NCBI GenBank assembly: GCA_036850595.1
Contig: CM072154.1
Coordinates: 10,113,330 to 10,177,329, forward strand
Direction: 5' to 3'
Origin: Rhyacichthys aspro
Lineage: Eukaryota; Chordata; Actinopteri; Gobiiformes; Rhyacichthyidae
Length of the DNA stretch: 64,000 nt
Shown here: one piece after another, positions 14,388-26,500 of the stretch
How positions within the stretch are numbered: the first letter of the stretch is position 1
How the letters are laid out: every line of letters starts with the position of its first letter
The notes under the pieces: model-generated
What the model saw: only the letters and a program-made list of their open reading frames with translations
What the model was told of the DNA's origin: nothing
Database searches by the model: none
Program-made: the position numbers and the translations under genes

Positions 14388-17300
14388 GCTTCTGTTTCTG
14401 TTTCTGTTTGTCATGTTGTAGTACAAGGTGCCGTCTTGTGTTCAAGCAGTTGACCTATATGTTTGATGACCTGCCACAGCAGCTAACATAACGCCTCTGT
14501 ACACCGTTGATATAATCCCAGCTACCTCCAGCCTGCCTGTGCGCCTCATATGTTTGACTTGGTAAATGTGGGGGGAATGCTTAGGCCCCTTCCAGAGTCA
14601 CTCACAGAGGATTTTCTTCTTCTTCCTCTGAAGCCACTGGCACAGCTGTGATGCTGACTCAAACTCCCACCTACCTTCGAAACCTCTGAGTTCACTGGTA
14701 TTCACTCAAGAGATCTGGGGAAAATCTATGCTTCTACTATTTGGCTTATTATACTTATAAAATTGTTATGCAGGACCAAAGTGTATGTTTTATTTGACTA
14801 TGGACTCAGTCTTTCCCTCTTGTTAAGGCCAACATGTGCGGCAACACAGTGGTTGTTTGTTTTAGTACACACCTGACCACAGTTGCGATATGGAAATAGA
14901 TGCCATAATTTGTATGTGGCGTCTATGCACACCACAGTAATGCTCTTCAAGTTTTCCTTTCTGAAACCCAAAGGCTGTCCCAAGGTTAATATTTTTCAAA
15001 CCAAATGGCATATTGTTTCAAATAGATTTTGTCACTTAATCTAATATAGCAATGACAGATGGACAATAAAACTTAGTCTGTGGTTGCCCTTTTTATTATG
15101 TGGCAGTGTTAACATAATCTTCTCCCCACTTGTGTTTCTAGTATATTACAGAGCACTCGTCAACTTCACGGACTCCCTGGGCTGGACCCCAGACTTTGAC
15201 AATATCTTCTCTTCTTCCTTCATTGAGGTTTCTGACGCAGTGGTTGACACGGTATGTTTCTGGTCTGCAAACATCTCCATAATAGTGGTCAAGTAAAGAA
15301 CACAAATGTTAATACTGCCTTATAAGGATCCTGCTTGTGATTTATGTCTTAAAGTGTGTGTGACCTTAAGTCTTAAAATAAAACATTGAATTGTTCAAGC
15401 CAATTTAACCAAATCTGGCTCTCTTTCTTTAGCTGGAGTCAGAGTACAACAGGATTCCAGGTGTGCAGACAGTCAGCGTTGTCCTCATCAAGTAAGAGCA
15501 CCAGTCCATTAAATCACACTGTGTGACACTCAAAGTAGGCTGTATACACAGCAGCTATGTGCTTTTGCTGCCAGGGTGTCTTGGTCAGATAAGTGTTCTT
15601 TTTAAGACCTAGAATTGTTAGAATGAAATACATCAAGTTTGTATTTACTAACTCTGTCTTGGAGAAACATTACCTATAAGCTGCTTTCCAACAATATAAC
15701 CTTCCTTGCCCTCTACACACCTTACTTTTTCTGCCCTTGCAGGAAGGTGGTACGAGACAATGGCGTTGATATATTTGTGGAGTTGGATGTGGGGTCTGAC
15801 TACAACAGCAACGACGAGCAGATCCGCAGCGTGCTTTACAGTGTGGTAAAAGAAGGAGCCATTGCTTCCTACGTCACATCTGTCCAGGGCTTTCAGTTCA
15901 GACGTCTTGGAGAAGGTAAGATGTCTGCTCTCTGCATGTTATACACTGCATCGTATCAGCACATAAACTTCACCAAAGGGTTAGGTAGTGTCCTTAATAC
16001 TTCTCTGTAATTTGTAGCTCAGCCTCCACCTTCAGTGGAACCTTTAGCAGTTCCAGGTTTGTACTACACCATGCCTGTTGCATGGTGCTGGATGTGCTCT
16101 AGAATAAGTGCAATGCAAGGTAGACTAGTATATTTTTTTTGAACAAGAATTACATATGCATGGCATGTGTTTGACTTTGGTGCCTTATGATTCTGCCAGT
16201 TTACCAGGTACAGACACTGGCTTGAGATCTACTTACAAAATAGTCAATCAATTGATAAATTTTAAAATGTTTATACATTCATTTTTTAACTGGAACAAGG
16301 AAACATCTATTGTCAACACAAGATGTGGCAATTACATTTACAATGATATATGTATCAGAATGTCAGCCTCAAGTACTTATGACCTACTGTGTGGAACATG
16401 CTATTGTAACCTCTTTCACCTGACAAGATTTCCCTGTGCTGTGCTGTGTACTGCTTGTGCAGTGTTGGCTGTATTTTTGGGATGGCTTGCATGTCTGATT
16501 TTTTTGACATCCGCTCTTTTAGTAACCCCCAGCATCAGACCGTGCATGCAGGATGAGCATAGGTGTGATGATGGAACATGTATCCTGATGGAATACCTGT
16601 GTGACAACAGACCAGACTGCAGAGACATGAGTGATGAGCTCAATTGTGGTGAGTGGCTTCTGCTTGGCCTCCTGGCAGGTTTTGACTTGTTCAGCAAGCA
16701 CAAAAAGCACTGGCTGGATGTGTGATATTTCCAAGAGAACCAGCAATAATACAAAGGGCGCAATATAGAGGTTCTAGAGCACAAATCTAAATCCTGTTCC
16801 TTAAAAACACCGAGACTAACCTTTGCTCCATATCTAATTTTTGTTTAGATCTAAAGCCTCCAGGTTTACCAGTCACTCCTGTCCCTATTACCACAACTAC
16901 TCCTGCCAGAAGGTTCACTAGCTTCCCCGGACCTTGCAGAGCAGATCAAGCCACATGTCAGAGTGGGGAGTGCATCCCTCGTGACTATGTCTGTGATGGC
17001 CAGAGGGACTGCTCCGATGGCAGTGATGAGTTTCGATGTGGTAAGATACACAGCTGTTACTTTGTGTGTTCTTCCATTCTACCAGTAGCACTCAAGTAAC
17101 CTTTACATAACTTACATTTTCAACAGGTACACCATCTCCCTGTGAGCCCAATGAGTTCAAGTGCAAAAATGGTCGCTGTGCCCTAAAACTATGGCGTTGT
17201 GATGGAGACAACGACTGTGAGGACAACTCAGATGAACTAGACTGTCGTAAGTTACTAGACTTTTAGTGTTTTTTTGAGGTTGTAGCTTTCCTGGCCTTGA

Positions 17301-20300
17301 TATTGAACTATTTTGTTTATGAGTCATTACAACCTGCTTTAAAATTTCATTTTTTACCTTTAGCTACCAAGGGTCCTGGTGACAGATGTGCGCCCGAGCA
17401 GTTTGAATGTCTGAGCGATCGCACCTGCATCCCAGCTAGTTACCAGTGTGATGAAGAGCCAGACTGCCCCGACCGCTCGGACGAGTACGGCTGCAGTAAG
17501 TCTCACACCAGCAGCTGCCCGCTCTTACAATCTTTCTCCCTCTCACACACACATTTCTGTCATTTTTTCTCCCTCGTTGCACTTTCCCTCTGCACTTCTC
17601 CTCAATAATCACCCTCTGAGTTCCTTTGTATGCTGTGACTAATTTGCAGTGAACCAGGCTCTTTTCACACACGTGAGACACTGAGCTTTTTGTGTTTAGG
17701 GAATCCATTCCTGGGAACTGAAAGGGAATTGTCTGTCCATAGCAGAGAATTATATGTCCTTTGACTTTTAGCCATTTATGAGCTTTACTGAATGAGCTAA
17801 TTCCTGACCCATGCCAGCTTTTTGTAAATGTACATTTAATGAGTGGCTTAACGGTTTTAATGTTTTCGACACTTTACAGCACCTCCCTCGGTGACCAGCC
17901 CTCCAGAAGAGTCCGTTCAGGCGGCACGGGGGTCGACTGTGACGTTCACATGTCAGGCTGTCGGAGTGCCCACCCCCATTATCACCTGGAGACTTAACTG
18001 GGGACACATTCCAGCCAGTGCCAGGTGGGCTTGAATCATTTTTAATACAATTCTCATACTCATAACATCTGGTTTGTCATTAAAGTAGTCATTCTATTGA
18101 AAACTAAAACTGATCTGAAAGTGAAACATATTTTGCCACCCTGTTGTTGCTGTTGAGGCTCCCTTTGGAGAAAAATATGTTGCAGTCTTTGGGCAAGATT
18201 TCAGGAACACATATGCTTCTGATGAAATTTTAATTGCTCTTTAGCAGGCAATAAACACTCGAAAGAGACTATTGTTTTTTGCCTTCTGAGCGTTTTTGTC
18301 ACCTGGCATTTGATTATTCTATCACAGTGTGAATGTTTCCAATCTTTGCATTCACTCCCTAATGTTTGTATTAAGACCTGTGACTCTAATTACTGAGATT
18401 TCTGTGGTTAGAGCAATCATGAACTCCACGGCTGAAAATAATCTTCACGAGGTTGCTGTTTCAGAACGATCATTCTGGGTGTTGTCTGCTATGTGTGGTT
18501 AAGCAATTACATTACAGTCTGTTTCTTGCAATGACAGTAAAAAGTAAAAAGCGTTTTTCTTTTAAAAACTATCCATTTGTCTTTCTAGGATCACCATGAC
18601 AAGTGAAGATGGCCGTGGCACACTGACCATTCGAGATGTGAAAGAGACAGATCAGGGAGCCTACACCTGCGAGGCCATTAATGCTAAAGGATTAGTTTTT
18701 GGTATTCCGGATGGGGTGCTTACTCTGACCTCATCTTCAAACCTTGGTAGGGACATTTATTTTGCATCTGAGGTTCAAGAACAACTCACAAAATGAACCC
18801 TTTCCAGATGAATTAACCAGATATGTTTTGTTTTTTGCAGGAAACTGCCCTGATGGCCACTTCAGCGTGGAGGGTCGCTGTGTGTCCTGCTTCTGTTCTG
18901 GGATTGTTAAAAACTGCAAAGCAACTGGCCGCTACCGTGACCAAATCAGCCTGCGTTTTACTGAGGAGGAAGACTACAAAGGCACTGATCTAAACTATTA
19001 AACAACACAATATCATACAAAACATCCTAATTATTTCATTTTATTTCCCAAAGGTGTAAATGTCACATTCCCATCAAGGCCAGGAACTCCCCCTCTCTCT
19101 TCCACTCAGCTCCTCATTAACCCTGAGATGCGAGAGTTCCAGCTTGTGGATCTGTCTAGACGTTTTCTCAACCTTGACTCTTTCTGGACGCTACCACGGC
19201 AGTTTCTTGGCAACAAGGTAAAAATGTGAATCTTCAATCATTTATGTTAACAAATTACATTCTTACTCTTCTACATTTATGAGTGACGTTTCTTCTTGAT
19301 TTAGATTGACTCATACGGAGGGTCACTGAAGTATAAAGTGCGTTACACATTGGCCCGTGGTTTGTCTGAGCCTGTGGAGAAGCCTGATGTAATAATTGTT
19401 GGAAATGGACGCAGGCTTGTGTACCGCAGAGGTAGTCCCACTCCTGCCAGAGAGCTCAACTCTAAGGAAATCAAGTTCACTGAAGTGAGTCTTACAATAG
19501 CAATTTACACACTCAGTACTCTGCCAGTTCCTGTTTAAAATATTCCAGCGTTTGTACTATCCAGCAGAAGTTGTAAAACACACAAGACATGGCTACTTGC
19601 ATTAACCTACTTTTGTTACTTTTAGCAAAACTGGCAGCACTCCAATGGCCGGGCTGTGAGCAGGGAGGAGCTCATGATGACTCTGGCCAATTTGGACAGC
19701 ATTAACATTCGCACCATCTATGATAACCATATGGTCAGTGTGGCGCTCAGTGACATTATCATGGACACCACCTCTGTGGAATTCAGAACTGCGGGTCATG
19801 CTAAGGATGTGGAAGAGTGCAGGTAAGAAAAAACTCTCAAGTACAATGACAGGTTTGTGATAAGAGAACCCCGCACTGCTTTGTTTCGTTTTTCTTTCTA
19901 ATTTCTCATGGATTTCCTATTGTTGTTTTGTATTTGGTTACCATATATTTCTGGCTTTCCTTGTTTTCAGATGCCCTCCTGGATATACTGGCCTGTCCTG
20001 TGAGATGTGTTCAGCTGGTTTTGAGCGTGTACCTGGGGGTCTTTATCTTGGCACCTGTGCAGGGTGTAACTGTAACGGACATGCCAGTGCCTGTGATCCT
20101 ATCAGCGGACACTGTCTGGTAATTCCTTATGAACCAATCATCTTTTCCGTATCCACTTTCTTATGTCACAAGAAACAAAACACTTTACAAAAATGGCAAA
20201 TCTATTTTGGGTGTCAATCATGTGTGAGAATGACTGATGTATTTCCATTTCCACAGAGCTGCCAACACAACACAGAGGGCCCTCAGTGCGATAAATGTCG

Positions 20301-20437
20301 GCCTGGTTTCTTTGGTGACCCGACCAGAGGTCGACCCGATGACTGCAAGCCCTGCCCCTGTCCATACTACGAGACCTCAAGACGGTAAGGTCACTGCCTC
20401 GCCCAGACCACACACATTTAAATTAGTAAAGTGGGAG

Positions 20438-20524
<87 letters not shown>

Positions 20525-23500
20525 TTTATTTTTTTTCTATTTAGATTTTCCGACACATGCTTCTTGGACGTTGACCAACAGGCGACATGTGATGCCTGTA
20601 GGCCTGGATACACCGGAAGACGCTGCGAAAAGTGAGGGATCAGTTAGCTGTATCTTTTTTTAAATAGTGTTTCAAAATAATTTAATAGTAGTAAGAACTT
20701 AAGCCTAAATTGCTTTTGTATAGGTGTGCTCCTGGTTACCAGGGTAACCCACTTCAGCCCAATGGAAAATGTGTTCCTACCTCCAGTGAGTATTCCATAC
20801 TTACACAATACATGTTCTATGCATAAAATCAACAGAAGTTGGACCAGGAATGTCTTACCTGTTCATCTCACTTATCTGGCAATATGATCATATGGAGGTC
20901 TTAACCTCATGTAATGATTACCACACGACCTTTTCCCTGTAGTGTTATAATAGTATGTGGTCATGGCTCAGGTATGCAGAGGGTCTAGAACATTCCAGGT
21001 GCACTTTCCTCAACACACGTGATCTTCTATTCATCTTTTTTTTTTTCAGCTTCTTCCACATGTGATAACCGAGGAACCATCAGTTCCAGCAGCAGACCCT
21101 GTAACTGCAAGGTAAATACCAGGTTCAATTGTGGCTTGCAAAGCTGACATAGTTTATGTTTTATTTAATGCTGTCATCATCACCACATAGATAGCTAGAA
21201 ACATATGTACTCTGTTTTACATTGCTGTCTGTGTGTGTGTATTTTGCAGAACAACGTGGCAGGCGCTCTTTGTGATGAATGCAAGCCTGGCTTCTTCCAC
21301 CTATCACAGGCCAACCCTGAAGGCTGTCTGCAGTGTTTCTGTATGGGTGTCACCAAACAGTGCGCCAGCTCCTCTTGGAATAGAGATCAAGTAGGTTGCT
21401 AAGCTATGAATGCTTTAGGGAGGGGTGAATATTTTTGGTGTCAAGGTTTGACTCAATATTTGTGCAGCTAGGCTGGATCAGCATTTACTATTTAGATGCT
21501 AAAAGTGAGATTCAGTGTGCAAACAGTGATTGTGCTGAAACAGGTGGGAATACAAGTTCACATCTCAGTTAGACAAATGTTTGTGTCCATAGGTGCGTGG
21601 CGGGGTTAATGGGCAGCTGTTCACCCTGTCCAACAGTGCCAACACTAAAACTATTTCTGAAGGCATCAGTCAGAGGGGCACGTCTGAAATTATCTACCGC
21701 TCCTTCTCCAGTGTTGACAATGATATCTACTATTGGGTGCTGCCAGAGAGCTTCAGGGGAGATAAGGTAAGAGATGACCAAAAAATAAGATGGCCCATAA
21801 AAGCGAGTAAAGGAAATAGCAGTCTGTTCTTAGTCAGGCTTGATTTCTCTGCTCAGTCTTTCTCACTTAGTCATGCCTCAGCATGTTGCTGAGTGAAAAG
21901 GCTGCACACATCTAGACAACGAGCTTCCTTTGAACCTTCTCAGTCATGCCCAACATGGGTGTCTTGTGACTTATCCTGCATTATCACCAGGATGAAATAC
22001 CTTTCCACCATTTCACCTCTTTACTGTTCAGATGACCTTCTTTTTTACAATGCTACTTCCAGGTGACAGCTTATGGTGGAGAACTTCGATACACTGTTCG
22101 CTTTGAGCCAAGGCAGCGCTCATTGGTGATTGACGGTCAGCCAGATGTGGTTCTTCAGGGTAATGGCATCTTTTTGGAACACCGCTCTCAGACCAAGCCA
22201 CTCCCACGAGTTTCACAAACCGTCACTGTGACCTTTAGAGAGGTGGGTTTAGAGTGCTTCGAGTGCTATATTTGAACTTTTCTTAACATTAATGGACTAA
22301 CTTTTGTAAATGGTATCCTTTTGATAGTCTGCATGGCGAAGGGCTGATGGGAAACCCTGCACACGGGAGCATCTTTTAATGGCTCTGGCTGATATTACCG
22401 TTTTCATGATCAGAGCCACTTATGCAGACAACATGGCTGAAACCAGGTAAACAGAGAAACCCTAAAAGCAAAATACATCAACCCAGAAGCACTGCTCTTC
22501 AATATGCTTTTTTCTTTGATATACATTTTCATCTCCTTGTATTATATTAAATTTTGCATATCAGTATTTCAGATATCAGAATGGATATCGCTGTTCCTCA
22601 CTCCACTGGAAATGAACGAGCTCTGGCGGTAGAAGAGTGTGCCTGCCCTCAGGGTTACAGAGGACCATCTTGCCAAGTATGAACAAGTAGAAATTGCACA
22701 TGTATAAATGCACTATCATTTCCGATTGTTTTGTGAAACAGCAGGTTGTATTTTGAAGACTATTAATGGACAGTTTCCTATGTTGCATTTTACAGATCAT
22801 CATGATAATTGTAGTTTGCTGCACTGGAATAAAAGCATAATCTTGTTGCCACTTGTTTGTTCACCTGAGGTATTTTTCCATACTGTTGCAGGAGTGTGAT
22901 GAAGGTTATACCCGTACCAGCTCTGGCCTTTACCTTGGAACTTGTGAGAGGTGTGACTGCAACGGTCATGCCGGCAGCTGTGACCCTGACACTGGGGCAT
23001 GTCTGGTGAGTTTACCCTTATTCTCTTTCCCACCTTCAGATGGTCTTTGATCTCAGCAGTGGAAAGTGTAATGACTGTTGGCAAATCTGGACATGTGGAA
23101 ACACACTGCCAGACAGTGCTTTAAATTCAGCTATTTCTCGGATCACACCTTACGTTTTTTTTCTATGTGTCCTGCACAAAAGCAATGCCTCCACAACACT
23201 GCCGGGCCCAGGTGTGACCGCTGTCAAACTGGTTACTATGGAAACCCTGCTAGAGGGGGTGCTCAGGCTTGCCAACCCTGTCCCTGTCCTGGAACTTCAT
23301 CAAGTAACCAGTGAGTTCATGTCTCTTAACGTTTTTTTTTAGAGTATTTGTATATGTATACCGTTAATTAACACATTTTAAATCTTAATCAATTCATGCA
23401 GATTCTCAGCATCCTGCTACTTGGACACTGACGGTCAGCCCACATGTGACAGCTGCCCCCCTGGTTACTCTGGCCGTAGATGTGAAAGGTACGCCTGTCT

Positions 23501-26500
23501 TTTCCTGTCTTCTCTTTTTACTCCGTCTCTCTGTCAGGGTCGTCTGGACACTGCTCAGTGTTTTGGGGTTCGGGGCGGACCGGGGGCAAAAAGAGCAGTG
23601 GCTGCGATTAGCACTAGCACCCACTGGTTTCAATCACAGGAAAGGGATGCAAGCATGTCTTTTTCTTTTGTATTTCCAAACCAGCTACATTTTAATGGTG
23701 TCACTGGATCAATGGGAAAGCATCATTCAGAGCACCACCCATGAAGACTTGTGTTTTATAATGGTTTGTAAATATGAGGTTGTTTCTGTTGTAGATACAT
23801 GTTTCTCAGTTTTGTCATTAGGGGTCCTTCTTTGGTTTCACTGTATGTTGTTTGTGGAAAAGAGTCAAATCCATGTATTGAGGTGGTAGATGGAAGAATA
23901 TCATCGTTTAGCTCTTTTCTATTCTTTTCTGAAAGGTTTTGTGCTTACAGGCTTTGCTTATTGCTTCTGCTTTTTGCCTTGCTGGCACCAAATCTCTGCT
24001 AACAACATATATATCTTCCAGATCTCAACGACATAAATGTAGACGTGGCATTTATGAGGTCACATGTCTAGTTAATCTTTGCCACCCGTAGGGCAAAGAT
24101 GGTGAGGTGACTTGGGTGATAAGTATAACATATTTCAGCATTGATTATTGAACGTCTGGCTACATCTTGCCTGATTTTGTTGTTTTGACATTAAGAGAAG
24201 AGATGCCATCTGCAGACAGTTGCGGGGATCCACTCCTTGACAGGCAGCTAGAGGACTTCTTACCTGTTGGATGTGGAGCTGAAGCTGTGTTCAATTTTAG
24301 CTGGGAGAAAGAAGTAGTTCCTGATGGTAGCGGAGATGACGACGACGATGAAGATTTTGTGACGACAATAAGAACAACTGTCTCTCCAAAAAGGACCACT
24401 GCTCCTCCTCGTCGGACAACACCTTCCATTAGGACAACTGCAGTCATCTACACTCCCAATAAACTAGCTCCCAGGCTGCCACCTCGCTTCACACCAAGCC
24501 CAGAGGCCAGACACTCCAGCTTCCAGCATCTGCTCCGCATCCATCTCAGCAGCTTCAACCAACGGCTAAGCATGTTGGAAAGTAACACACTCGATATGAA
24601 AGAGGGTATTCGTTCTCTGCAAGAACAGCAAAGTCACCTCAGCTCCCAGTTGAAGCAGCTCATTGCTCTCCAGTCATCTGTGGATAGAAACAAGAAGGTC
24701 GCCGAGCTGGAGAACAGCTACACGGACATGGAGGAGCGCCTGGGAAGACTCGAAGGAAGGCTGGAGATTTTGATCGATGGCTTCACAGCGCTGGCTCAGG
24801 AGATGAACAAGATGAAGCGTAGACATATCTCTCGTTCTCCCCAAGAAAAAAAGGCTTTAGCCCCACTTGCTCTGCCATTTCACTCAACAACCCAGCCTTC
24901 CGTCAAAACAAAACCCACGGAAAAAACACTGACAAGGCGAGCCACTGTGGCTAAGAGCATTCCCACTCCAGGTGTACCTACCATCAAACCTAGCACTGCT
25001 TCTGAGAGTAGTGATAGGTTTAGTAAACGGAAACCGTCCACACTCACTAAGCCAAAAACTAGGTCAACAGTGAGGACCACTTTAAATAAGCCTTTAAGAA
25101 CCAACTCTACGACTACTAGCGCACCATTAACTACTACATCATCCACTGCTAGTTCCAAATCTAAACCTAATACCAAAGTAAAGTCTGAAACTAAGAAAAC
25201 AGGAGTCAAGAAAACTGCAGTGACAGTTAAACAAGTTTCAAAGTCAAGTCAGACACATCCAAAGCAAGTCAAAGATGCAACAGTTACTAAATTTCAACTT
25301 GACCCACCCTCTCACAGCTCTAAAGCATCCCAGCCACATAAACAGTCTAATAAAAAAGTCAGTAAAAAGGATTCTGCGCCACCTGTAAAAAACAATGGGC
25401 AGCGTAGCGAAGCTGTTAGATCAGACACACCAGAAGCGAAGCAGAACCAGCAGCAGCCTCCCAAAAGCAATTTACCGAGCTCATCAGTGAAAAAAAAGGT
25501 GAATCACCACAGAAAAGAGGCTCATAAATTAGTATCGTCGTCTCATGAAAGGAAGAGTTTTGTAAAAGGCACAGTTTCGACCCCAAAACCAGCCAAAACT
25601 ACCGCTTTGAAGAAGAAGTCGAGCACAACCAAAGCTCCAACTGTAAGACCGAAGTCTCACAAATCAGTAAAAGGTACCTCTCCTCCTCCAAAATCGAAAG
25701 CTGCTACTGTAAAGAAGAAGTCAAACTCGGCGTTCAAAAGAAAATCGAAACCTCCTCCAAAATCCCAACGCAAAGAGAATTCTGGTATTTTTGATCTACT
25801 ACGGCTTTTACAAGGAGATCAAACCAGTTCAAAACAGAAAAAAAATCAGGATGCTTCTCTTCATGTTGTTCTGGGAAGGCTGGCCATTCCTATAAAAATA
25901 ATCCCTGACAATTAGAACAAATTAGACAATAACTGCTGTTACATTATCTCTTTTCTTTTTTTGTTTACACAGTATTCATAGACTTTTTATTTATGTCACC
26001 TACTGCAACAACATTAAGTTTTATGAAGGCAGTTAATTTGAAACACTTTTATATTTAATGTTGCTCTGATGCTTTGCTGTTAACCGCTAGGATATGAATG
26101 GCTTTTAAAGGCATATTTTATGTCAGTTATACTTATTGCACCAAACTCTGCCATGAAGAGATATAATAGCATTAGTACCTCTAATGTACAGATGGGTTAT
26201 AAATGAAAGGAAAGTATATGAGCTTTTATTCTATTGCAAACCAGTGGTGGTGCTCGGTTCTATTTATCTGTAAACAGACTGTAAACAATGTCCAAATCAA
26301 ATTTTGTTAATTGTACTCTTTATAAAGAAACCAACCGTTTCCTTTCATTTGTTACCTGTTTGTACATAGTATTTGTGCATTTGTTATGACTACCTCAGCT
26401 TTTTAAGTATTAGCCTCAAGTCTGTCTATAATTATCTAAACGTGAGGATCTTTTTATTATTATTATTATTATTTTTATTTTTTTTACCATTAATCTTAAG

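Larger units (their letters stand above)
7595..15141. other. Large hspg2 intron with one candidate cassette exon
   Basis: A 7.5 kb intron separates the GAG exon from the SEA exons. It contains the candidate exon 12051-12110 with its long C/T-rich lead-in, a CA microsatellite at 14341-14382 and a short GT run near 9768. I see no other coding signal on either strand. Confidence 0.7.

Noticed and set aside
20237..20635. Open frame running through the TA repeat (IYIYIY...)
   Set aside because: It is an artefact of the TA microsatellite between two real exons; the correct laminin-EGF frame needs the intron removed.
23889..24030. Hydrophobic stretch (FYSFLKGFVLTGFAYCFCFLPCW) as a signal-peptide exon for the nested ORF
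   Set aside because: No usable donor follows before an in-frame stop, and the hydrophobic run is not a typical signal peptide.
24160..25209. Antisense open frames opposite the nested ORF
   Set aside because: They are low-complexity mirror images of its repetitive codons and have no recognisable domains.
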